Below, piece after piece: positions 36,566 through 45,400 of a stretch of 64,000 nucleotides of DNA. Under the pieces are notes generated by a model. The model saw only the letters and a program-made list of their open reading frames with translations, had not been told where the DNA came from and made no database searches. Position 1 is the first letter of the stretch. Each line of letters begins with the position of its first letter. A program made the position numbers and the translations under genes. This DNA comes from Burkholderia cenocepacia (lineage in GTDB: Bacteria > Pseudomonadota > Gammaproteobacteria > Burkholderiales > Burkholderiaceae), in the NCBI RefSeq assembly GCF_900446215.1, contig NZ_UAQZ01000007.1, positions 434,001 to 498,000 on the forward strand. Reading direction: 5' to 3'.

Positions 36566-37192
36566 ATGCGGCTTTTGAATATCGTGTCTTCTCCCCGCGG
36601 CGCGAAGTCGGCTTCGATCGCGGTCGCCAATGCCTTTATCGATGCGTACCGGCAGACGGGCGCCACGCTCGACGTCGATACGTTGAATGTCTGGGAGGAG
36701 GATTTGCCGGACTTTGACGGCGACGCGATCGGCGCGAAATACAAGGGCGTCGCCAACGTGCCGATGGACGAGGCGGAGCAGTCGATCTGGCGACGAATCC
36801 AGTCCCTCGTGAAGCGCTTTCAGGAAGCGGACCGGATCGTCGTCGGCGTGCCGATGTGGAATTTCGGCTATCCGTACAAGCTCAAGCAACTGATCGATCT
36901 CGTCAGCCAGCGGAACATGCTGTTCACGTTCGATGGCACTGCCTACGGCCCGTTGCTGGAGATTCCGCGCGCACTGGCCATCCATGTGCGCGGGCAGGGC
37001 GAGGCGGCCGGCGCGGGACGTGCGGGCCATCCCGGCTTCGGGCATCAGGCCGATTACATCGAATTCTGGCTGAAGTTCATCGGCGTGGACGAGGTCAGAA
37101 GCCTGACCGTCGAACACACGTGGCATGCGAGAGCGCACGAAAGCATCGAACGCGCGCAAGCGCGTGCGGTCGCGATGGCCGCCGATTTCTGA
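36566..37192 (+). CDS. FMN-dependent NADH-azoreductase / quinone reductase
   Basis: A 208-residue flavodoxin-like fold enzyme. The FMN phosphate loop is SSPRGAKSASIAVA (residues 8-21) and PMWNFGYPYKLKQLIDLV (about 96-113) is the hallmark of AzoR-family NAD(P)H:quinone/azo reductases. It reduces quinones and azo dyes by two electrons using NADH. Monocistronic, ends at a strong bidirectional hairpin. Confidence 0.92.
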   Translation: MRLLNIVSSPRGAKSASIAVANAFIDAYRQTGATLDVDTLNVWEEDLPDFDGDAIGAKYKGVANVPMDEAEQSIWRRIQSLVKRFQEADRIVVGVPMWNFGYPYKLKQLIDLVSQRNMLFTFDGTAYGPLLEIPRALAIHVRGQGEAAGAGRAGHPGFGHQADYIEFWLKFIGVDEVRSLTVEHTWHARAHESIERAQARAVAMAADF

Positions 37193-37221
37193 GCGGGGAA
37201 CACGCCGGCGCGACGGCCGCA

Positions 37222-37245
37222 CGGATGCCGCCGCAGCGGCATCCG
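37222..37245. terminator. Bidirectional terminator hairpin
   Basis: Perfect 10-bp stem CGGATGCCGC (37222-37231) with GCGGCATCCG (37236-37245) and a CGCA loop, between the convergent azoreductase and patatin genes. Confidence 0.65.
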
Positions 37246-37252
37246 CGCATGC

Positions 37253-39661
37253 TCAATAAGTCCGGCCGAGCTGCAGGTAGACGTTTCGTCGGCCGCCGGG
37301 GGCGAGCGCCACGCCGATGTAGACCGGCCCGAACGCGGTCGACAGGCTCGTGAAGAACGTATAGCTCTGCTTGAGTGCGCCGCCGCCGATCTTCTCGCCG
37401 GCGGCCCACACGTTGCCGACTTCCGCGCTGGCGCCGATCGACAGGGCCTTGATCGGCGACGCGTTGAACGTCATCAGCTGGTTCATGTACGTCACGTTGC
37501 CGTATGCGAGCTCGTTGCCGTTCAACTGGTCGGCCGCATAGGCGGCCAGATGCTGGAAGCCGCCGAGCGTGAAGTTGAACGCGTTGATCAGGTTGGTGCC
37601 GCCGATGCTCTTGCCGCCTTCGATCGTCGCGCTGATGCTGTGCCGGCCGAACTGTTGCGCGATCATCGCCTTGCCGTAGATCTCCGTGTACGGCGTGTTG
37701 GAGATCGCATCGTCGAATTCCTGCGCCGACTGGCTGTTGTGCGACAGCAGCGAGCGTTCGACGCGGAATTCGGTGTAGTAGCCGTGACGCGGGAACATCG
37801 GATCGTCGAGCTGATCGATGACGAGCCGCGCACGGGCGATGAGCGCCTGCGACGTGAAACTCGGCCACAGCAGCGTCGAACTGCTGCCGTCGTCGGCCGA
37901 GAACGGCAGGTTGTAGTTCGGCGAGCCGTGCCCGGTCGCGTAGCCGAGGCCGATCCGGAAGTCACCGAGACGCCCGATCGGCAAGCCGAGGTCGAGCCCC
38001 GCGCGCGCCGTCTGCATCAGGTACTGGTTCAGCTTCACGTCATTGCTGTTGTCGTACAGGTTCGCATAGCGACGCTGGTATTCCGCGTACGGCGACAGGT
38101 ACACGCCGTATGCGGCCGGCAGCGGCTGGCGCAATTCGACGCGCGCCGACTGCAGGTCGCTGCCGATCGTCGTGTCCGCGCGGAATTCGAGCCCCGACTC
38201 CGTGAGCCACGGCCGCCGGTAGCCGACATGCAGGCGGAAGCCGCCTTCGTCGGTCGAACTGCTCGACATGCCGAGCCCGAACAGCAGGAAGTTGGGCCCC
38301 CAGTACTTCTCGCGCGCGTCGATCTCGAGCACGTTGTCGTCGCCGCGGCTCACGATCTGCTGCGTGACGCTCTCGAAGTTGCCGCCCGTCGTGAGTCCGA
38401 GCAGATCCTGGCTGACGGTCTGCGGATCGTAGATGTCGCCGGGTTTCACGTGCAGCGCGTTGCTGACGACCCGCTTCGGCACGCCGCCGCTGGTCTTGAT
38501 GTCGATGCGCGTGATCCGGATCGGTGGCGGCAGCGGCTGCGCGTGCGCGGACCGGTACGCCGCATACTGTTCCGGCGTGAGTGCGAAACGCCGCAGCCTC
38601 GGCAGCGCCGCGGTCGCGGCGGCCTCGCCGGCGGCGATCGCCTGCTTCGCGTTCTGGAAATCGGTGAACGCGAGCGAGCCGAGGTCCGGCGTGAGCAGCA
38701 CGTCCTGCGCGTCGAGTTGCTTGCGCTGCGCGGTCACGTTCTGGCGGATCAGGATGCCGACCATCTGCTGCATCACGTCGGCCGGCGACGCGAGCGCGTC
38801 GAGCGGGCGCAACTGCGAGCCGATGTCGACGGCGATCACGACGTTCGCGCCCATCTGCCGTGCGGTGTCGACGGGCAGGTTGCTGACGAGGCCGCCGTCC
38901 ACGAGCGCGCGCCCGTTGATCTCGGCCGGCGCGAACAGGCCCGGCATCGCCATGCTCGCGCGAATCGCGAGCGGCAGCGAGCCGTGGTCGAGCACGACCA
39001 TCTGGCCGGTCTGCAGGTCGGTCGCGACCGCGCGATACGGGATCGGCAGGCGGTCGAACGGCTGGTTGGTCGGCACGGCGGCCGTCCAGTTCGCGAGCAG
39101 CGCCTGCAGCCGGTTGCCCTGCACGAGGCCGACCGGCGCCTTGACGCCTTTCTTGCCGAAGCCGAGCGTCAGTCCGTTGATGTACAGGCGTTCGTCTTCC
39201 CGGCTGGTTTGCGGCAGGTCCGCGCGATCCGTCACGTCGAACGCGATATCCGCGAGGTTCACTTCCGACAGCCGCTTCTGCATTTCGTCGGCCGCCATTC
39301 CGCTCGCGTACAGGCCGCCGACGACGGCGCCCATGCTGGTGCCCGCGATGCAGTCGATCGGGATCCGGTTGTCCTCCAGCACTTTCAGGACACCGAGGTG
39401 TGCGTAGCCGCGCGCGCCGCCGCCGGACAGCACGAGGCCGATCGACGGGCGGCCGGCCGGGCCGCCGTCGGCCGAGCAGGTGTGCGCGGATGCAGCGGGC
39501 GTGGCGGCCGCCGGCGCGTTGGCCGCCGCGGCGACGGCCTGGGCGGCGGCGGATTCGGTGGCCGGCAGCGGTTGCGCGGCGGCCGTGCAGCACCAGAAGG
39601 CAACGAGCGTCGTGCAGAGCGGGCGCACCGGCGCCCAGCGGAAGGAAACGGTCGCTGTCAT
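37253..39661 (-). CDS. Patatin-like phospholipase with BamA-type barrel (type Vd autotransporter, PlpD-like)
   Basis: An 802-residue secreted lipase. After a signal peptide (to about residue 29) and an Ala-rich linker come the patatin domain with GGGARG (80-85), nucleophile Ser109 in GTSMG and the DGG motif with Asp254. Then a POTRA-like domain (about 385-450, RITRIDIKTSGGVPKRVVSNALHVKPGD) and an outer-membrane surface-antigen barrel to the C-terminal aromatic (ending GRTY). The Ser-Asp dyad and oxyanion loop are intact. This is the architecture of Pseudomonas PlpD, a phospholipase A1 secreted by the type Vd route. The long Ala/Pro linker before patatin is unusual. Confidence 0.92.
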   Translation of the reverse strand: MTATVSFRWAPVRPLCTTLVAFWCCTAAAQPLPATESAAAQAVAAAANAPAAATPAASAHTCSADGGPAGRPSIGLVLSGGGARGYAHLGVLKVLEDNRIPIDCIAGTSMGAVVGGLYASGMAADEMQKRLSEVNLADIAFDVTDRADLPQTSREDERLYINGLTLGFGKKGVKAPVGLVQGNRLQALLANWTAAVPTNQPFDRLPIPYRAVATDLQTGQMVVLDHGSLPLAIRASMAMPGLFAPAEINGRALVDGGLVSNLPVDTARQMGANVVIAVDIGSQLRPLDALASPADVMQQMVGILIRQNVTAQRKQLDAQDVLLTPDLGSLAFTDFQNAKQAIAAGEAAATAALPRLRRFALTPEQYAAYRSAHAQPLPPPIRITRIDIKTSGGVPKRVVSNALHVKPGDIYDPQTVSQDLLGLTTGGNFESVTQQIVSRGDDNVLEIDAREKYWGPNFLLFGLGMSSSSTDEGGFRLHVGYRRPWLTESGLEFRADTTIGSDLQSARVELRQPLPAAYGVYLSPYAEYQRRYANLYDNSNDVKLNQYLMQTARAGLDLGLPIGRLGDFRIGLGYATGHGSPNYNLPFSADDGSSSTLLWPSFTSQALIARARLVIDQLDDPMFPRHGYYTEFRVERSLLSHNSQSAQEFDDAISNTPYTEIYGKAMIAQQFGRHSISATIEGGKSIGGTNLINAFNFTLGGFQHLAAYAADQLNGNELAYGNVTYMNQLMTFNASPIKALSIGASAEVGNVWAAGEKIGGGALKQSYTFFTSLSTAFGPVYIGVALAPGGRRNVYLQLGRTY

Positions 39662-39933
39662 GGTGAAAATACCTGGCGTGATCGTGCGTCTGACGCCTGC
39701 CGGGAGCAGGCAAGACCGAGAGATTACCGTGTTTTACAGGCCCAACGCGAGAGGCTGTTGCGTAGCCGGACGGGCGCGGAATGCCCGTTTCGGCAATTTC
39801 GTCGCGAAAAAATCATGGGAATTGCCTAAAGTATCGGAATGATTTGCCGCTAAGCTCGTGATGGGGCGGCATGGACGCGCGGCAAAAAAGTGCGGCGCGG
39901 CCGTCCCGGCCCGTTCCCTCACAAAGGTTTGAT
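39662..39933. promoter_or_regulatory. Divergent gap between patatin and MreB-paralogue genes
   Basis: 272 bp. Around 39795-39850 it is less GC-rich (AAAAAATCATGGGAATTGCC) and could hold a promoter for either side. No distinct motif recognised. Confidence 0.25.
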
Positions 39934-40968
39934 ATGTCGACACCGCTGTTCGGAAAGTTGTTTGCGCAACCCGTTGCGATCGACCCGGGAACGGCGAGTA
40001 CGCGGATCTATACGCATGAACGCGGCGTGGTGCTGAACCAGCCGTCGGTCGTCTGCTTCCGCAAGGGCGGCGCGAGCGACGCGCGGCCGACGCTCGAGGC
40101 CGTCGGCGAGCTCGCGAAGGCGCTGGTCGGCCGCGAACCGGGGCACCTCGAAGCCGTGCGGCCCATGCGGCACGGCGTGATCGCGGACGCGCACGCGGCC
40201 GAGCAGATGATCCGCAGCTTCATCGACATGTCGCGCACCCGCTCGCGCTTCGGTCGCCGCGTCGAGGTCACGTTGTGCGTGCCGTCCGACGCGACGGCCG
40301 TCGAGCGCCGCGCGATCCGCGAGGCCGCGTTCGCGGCCGGCGTATCGGAGGTCGAACTGATCGAGGAATCGCTCGCGGCCGGGCTCGGCGCGGGTTTGCC
40401 GGTGACCGCGCCGGTCGGCTCGATGGTCATCGACATCGGCGGCGGGACGACCGAAGTCGCGGTCATCGCGCTCGGCGGCATCGTCTACCGCGAGGCGATC
40501 CGCGTCGGCGGCAGCCAGTTCGACGCGGCGATCGTCAACCATGTCCGCAACCTGTACGGCGTGCTGCTCGGCGAGCAGACGGCGGAGCACGTGAAGAAGA
40601 CGATCGGCTCGGCCACCAGCGCGGTGCCGCGCACGTCCACGCGCGCCGTCGGTCGCAGCATCGGCGACGGCCTGCCGCGCTCGGTCGAGCTGTCCAACCA
40701 CGACGTCGCGGACGCGCTGGCCGCGCCGCTCAAGCAGGTCATCGGCGCGGTGAAGTCGGTGCTGGAAAACGCGCCGGCCGAACTCGTGACCGACATCGCG
40801 CATCGCGGCGTGGTGCTCACCGGCGGCGGCGCGCTGCTCGCCGATCTCGAACGCCTGCTGTACGACGAGACCGGGCTGGTCGCACGGATCGCCGATGAGC
40901 CGGCCACCTGCGCGGTACGTGGCGCGGGCGAGGCGATGGGGCGACTCGCGATGTGCCCGGCCGACTGA
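39934..40968 (+). CDS. MreB-like actin-family protein (diverged paralogue)
   Basis: A 344-residue actin-fold protein of MreB length. Phosphate-binding and adenosine motifs are present: AIDPGTASTRIY near the N-terminus, IDIGGGTTEVAVIALGG (about residues 165-181) and VVLTGGGALLADLER (about 293-307). Compared with housekeeping MreB, the first motif has Pro for Leu (AIDPGT in place of AIDLGT) and there is no mreC/mreD next to it, so this is a second, stand-alone paralogue. It may form filaments but need not control rod shape. Confidence 0.88.
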   Translation: MSTPLFGKLFAQPVAIDPGTASTRIYTHERGVVLNQPSVVCFRKGGASDARPTLEAVGELAKALVGREPGHLEAVRPMRHGVIADAHAAEQMIRSFIDMSRTRSRFGRRVEVTLCVPSDATAVERRAIREAAFAAGVSEVELIEESLAAGLGAGLPVTAPVGSMVIDIGGGTTEVAVIALGGIVYREAIRVGGSQFDAAIVNHVRNLYGVLLGEQTAEHVKKTIGSATSAVPRTSTRAVGRSIGDGLPRSVELSNHDVADALAAPLKQVIGAVKSVLENAPAELVTDIAHRGVVLTGGGALLADLERLLYDETGLVARIADEPATCAVRGAGEAMGRLAMCPAD

Positions 40969-41160
40969 CCCGGGGCGGTGCCGGGTTCGCGTCGCGACGC
41001 GGCGCATCCTTCACATACTTTCGATCTCCCGATGGCCGGCCTGCGTGGCCGGCATCGGTTCGTCGCATGGACAGGCGCGAGCGCGCCGTGCTAGCGTGAC
41101 GCGCCCATTCGGGGCGGGCCGGCCGATGCGCGCGGCGATACCTGAGAGAGACCGACTACC

Positions 41161-41820
41161 TTGAAATATCGAACCAAACGGGGCTTCGCGGCCCGGGCCG
41201 GCCGCATGCTGGCCGTCGTTGCGTGCGTCTGGGCCGCGGCCGCTGGCGCGATCGTCGTCCATGGCATGCGGATGCCGAGCGATCCGGCGGACGTCGCCGT
41301 GATCTTCGGCAACGCGCTCGACGAAACCGGCGCGCCGAAGCCCGTGCTCGCGGCCCGGCTCGATGTTGGCGTGCGGTGTTACCGCGCGGGGCAGTGTCCG
41401 GCGTTTCTGGTCAGCGGCGCGATCGACGGCCCCGGGCTGAACGAGGCGACGGCGATGCGCGACTACCTCGTCGCGCGCGGCGTGCCGGCGGACCGGATCG
41501 CCGTCGACGACCAGGGCGACAACACGCTCGCGACCGCGCAGCACACGCTGGCCTACCTGCGCACGCACCGCCTGTCGCGCGTGCTGATCGTCAGCCAGTA
41601 TTACCACCTCGCGCGGGCGCGCCTCGCGTTCGAGCGCGTCGGCATTGCGCGGTCGACTATCTCCGCTGCCTATCCGCGCCGCTTTCAGTGGCGCGATGTC
41701 TATTCGAGCTGGCGCGAGGTGCCGGCCTATGCGGTGTATGCGGTGCGGCTGTGGGTGAATCCCGATGCGCGGCCGGTTTCGTTTCGGCCGATGCTTTATC
41801 TGATGAGCCTGTTTTCGTGA
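41161..41820 (+). CDS. YdcF / SanA-like DUF218 protein
   Basis: A 219-residue protein starting with TTG. It has a single N-terminal membrane segment (about residues 14-34) and a DUF218 domain with VIFGNALDETGAPKPVLAARLD, DQGDNTLATAQ and LIVSQYYHLARARLAFER, the SanA/YdcF signature. The family includes SanA, tied to vancomycin resistance and envelope barrier function, and ElyC; molecular activity is not firmly known. The TTG is supported by a GAGAGA tract upstream and by the signal anchor that follows it. Confidence 0.82.
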   Translation: MKYRTKRGFAARAGRMLAVVACVWAAAAGAIVVHGMRMPSDPADVAVIFGNALDETGAPKPVLAARLDVGVRCYRAGQCPAFLVSGAIDGPGLNEATAMRDYLVARGVPADRIAVDDQGDNTLATAQHTLAYLRTHRLSRVLIVSQYYHLARARLAFERVGIARSTISAAYPRRFQWRDVYSSWREVPAYAVYAVRLWVNPDARPVSFRPMLYLMSLFS

Positions 41821-42441
41821 CGCGGCAGCCGCGGCGGCACATGCTTCCGGCCGCGTTGCAACGGTGTTTCAAGACGAAAATCGAAGCAATTCCGTGGATT
41901 GCTTGAAAATCCGGATTCCTCTGATGATTATTGGTGGCGCGGATTATCCATTTCCTGATCCGGCAGGGTAAAAATATTGCACTGCAAGATTCGCGTATAA
42001 CGTATCAGGACGATATATCAGCGTTTTCACGGATGCGGCGCGTCCGATATCTTTGCGAAAACTCGAAACAAGCCGGTGAAAGACGTGCCGGTCGTTATTG
42101 ATGAGCGCCTTCCGGCGAGTAAAAAATACATGTGCATCGGCCCTTGATCCGATGGGAAAACATCGACTGGAAAACGGGTTGAGTTTGATATAGCCTTGTC
42201 TGATAAAAGCAGGGCAGTAATCAAATCAACAGAAAGTCGCTGCAAAAAACAGGGGCCGCCATCATGTCATTCGACTAGTTTCGACTTGCATTCCCGGTCT
42301 GACTAAAAATTCATCCATGAATAAACCGACATCGCGCCGCGATTGCCGGAGCGGACGCTTTCATCCGTGATTTTCTGCTGTGCGTCACCCAGTGTGGTCG
42401 CAATACCAATACCAAGGCCGAAATCAATAACGAGGGAAAGC
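41821..42441. promoter_or_regulatory. AT-rich upstream region of the giant autotransporter gene
   Basis: About 620 bp with clearly lower GC than the rest of the window, rich in runs such as AAAAATATTG, TATAAC and GATATATC. No convincing gene: the small ORFs here lack ribosome sites. It is the likely promoter region of the autotransporter, and its AT-richness suits silencing by H-NS/MvaT-type proteins. Confidence 0.45.
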
Positions 42442-45400
42442 ATGAATACTGCGCGTTCGAAAAAGGCGAGTGAACCGTTCCCGAGGCTGTTGTTGCCCAC
42501 GGGCGTTTTCCTGGCACTGTCCGGCGCGGGTATCGTGCCCGCTCATGCGACTTGCAGCCAGGCGGGCACGACGGTGACCTGTTCCGGCGTCGCGAACCCG
42601 CTGGCGCCGAGTTTCTCGAGCAACCTCAACAACATCAACGCGACGGTCAACCCCGGTGCGAGCGTCGGCGTGCTGCTCGGCCTCGGCGGCACGGCGATGT
42701 CGCTGACGGGCAACAACACCACGCTGACCAACAACGGCACGATCGACCCGTCGGCGCTCGGCTCGGGGCTCGGCGTGCTGTCTAGCGGCGCGGTGATCGG
42801 CAACGCGGCGGCGAGCTCGGTCAACGTCACCAACAACGGCGTGATGAACGGCTCGACCGGCGTGGCGATCAGCGGCGTGACGGGCATGGCGCTGTCGGTC
42901 CAGAACGGCACGGGCGGCACGTCGACCATTACGAACACCGGTTCGATCGGCTCTTCCGCGCTGGTCGGTGCGACGCTGATCGGCGCCGATGCGCCGGTGG
43001 TCGCCGCCTACGGCGGCGGCACGGTCAACATGACGAACAGCGGGACGATCAGCGGCCGCGTGTCGTTCGGCTCGAACAACGCGCCCGGCGGCGGCAATAC
43101 GTTCACCAACTCGGGCGTGATCAACGGCAGCGTGTCGATGGGCGCGAACAGCACGAACACGTTCAATGCGATCACGGGCTCGCAGGTCAACACGGCGGGC
43201 GGCACCGGGGGCGCGTTCAACATCACGGTCGGGGCGAACACGCTCAACGTCGCGCAGACGGGCATCGTCGACGGCGGCTCGGGCGGCAACAACACGCTCA
43301 ACCTGCAGCAGGGCGCTTCCGCGAACGGCACGATCGCGGTCAACAACTACATCAACTTCAATCACCTGAACGTCCAGGGCGGCAACTGGACGATCAACGG
43401 CGCGTCCACCGCGCAGGACGCGACGCTGAGCGGCGGCGTGGCGATCATCAACGACAACGCGTCGCTCGGCACCGGCAACATCACCGGGAACGGCGGTGCG
43501 TTGCAGGCGGGCACGGCGGGGCTCAACGTCTCTAACAACGTGTCGCTCGGCGTGGGGGGCCTGACGGTGCAGGGCACGACCGGGCTGACGCTGTCCGGTA
43601 CGGTGTCGGGTGGCGGTGCGCTGACGAAGAACGACGGCGGCACGCTGACGCTGTCCGGCGCGAACAGCTACACGGGCGGCACCAACCTGAACGCCGGCGG
43701 CCTGGTGATCGGCAACAATTCGGCGCTCGGCATCGGCACGCTGAACGTGAACGCGTCGGCGTCGCTCGACACGAGCACGAACGTGACGCTCGGCAACACG
43801 GTCAATCTCGCCTCCGGCTCGACGCTGTCGATCGGCGGCAGCAACAGTCTCGGGCTGACCGGCGCGATCAACGGAAGCGGCGGCCTCGTGAAGAACGGCG
43901 CGGCGACCACGACGCTGAGCGGCGTCAATACGTATACGGGCGGCACGACCATCAACAGCGGTACGCTCGCGCTGAATGGGGCCGGCAGTCTGTCGGCGAC
44001 CGGCACGGTCAACCTGACCGGTGCGGGTGCAACGTTCGACGTGAGCGCTGCGTCGGGCGCGCAGACGATCGGCTCGCTGGCCGGCGCGGCCGGCACGAAC
44101 GTGAACCTCGGCGTCAATTCGCTGACGCTCGGCGGCACCGGCAATGCGACCTATGCCGGCACGATCGGCGGGTCGGGCAGCGTGACGCTGTCGGGTACCG
44201 GCGTGCAATCGCTGACCGGTACGAACGTATACACGGGCGGCACCAACCTGAACGGCGGCAACCTCGTCGTCGGCAGCAATACGGCGCTCGGCAGCGGCGC
44301 GGTGAACGTGAACGGCTCGTCGACGCTCGACGCGACGACCAACGTGACCCTGGCAAACGGCGTCAATCTCGCGACGGGCACCACGCTGACGCTCGGCGGC
44401 GGCACCGATCTCGGCCTCGGCGGCGTGATTTCCGGTGGCGGCGGTCTCGTGAAGAACGGCGCGGCCGCGCTGACGCTGAACGGCGCGAACAATTACACCG
44501 GTGGCACGACGCTGAACGCAGGCAGCCTCGTGCTCGGCAACGGCTCCGCGCTGGGCACCGGTGCGCTGACCGTCGGCGGCGCGGCGACGCTCGATACGAA
44601 TGCGAGCCTGTCGGTCGGCAATGCGATCGGTCTCGGCACGGGCGCGACGCTGACGCTCGGCGGCAGCAACGCACTCGGATTGAGTGGCGCGATTTCCGGT
44701 ACGGGCGCGCTTGTGAAGAACGGCGCGTCGACCACGACGCTGACGGGGGCGAACACCTACACCGGCGGCACGACGATCAATGCCGGCACGCTCGCGCTCG
44801 GCGCGGGCGGCAGCCTGTCGTCCACGGGTACGGTGAACCTAGTCAATGCGGGTGCCACGCTCGACATCAGCGCGGGCAGCGCGCAGTCGATCGGCGCGCT
44901 GTCGGGCGGCGTCGGCACGAGCGTGAGCCTCGGCGCCAACGCGCTGACGCTGGGCGGGACCGCGAGCGGCACGTTCAGCGGCACGATCGGCGGCACCGGC
45001 AGCCTGACGCTGGCGGGTACCGGCACGCAGACGTTGAACGGCGCAAATACCTATACCGGCGGCACGAATCTCAATAGCGGCAGCCTGGTACTCGGCAACA
45101 ACGGGGCGCTCGGCTCCGGCGCGCTGAACGTCGGCGGGGCGGCGACGCTCGATACGAATGCGAGCCTGTCGGTCGGCAATGCGGTCAATCTCGGCACGGG
45201 CGCCGCGCTCACGCTCGGCGGCAGCAACAACCTCACGCTGGGCGGCGCGATTTCCGGCGCGGGCAGCCTCGTGAAGAACGGCGTGGCCACCACCACGCTG
45301 ACCGGCGCGAATACCTACACGGGCGGCACGACGATCAACGCGGGGACGCTGGCGCTCGGCGCGGGCGGCAGTCTTGCATCGACCGGTGCGATGAACCTCG

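Noticed and set aside
42027..42245. 72-residue minus-strand ORF in the AT-rich island
   Set aside because: It has no convincing ribosome site and no recognisable family, and it sits in a probable promoter region.
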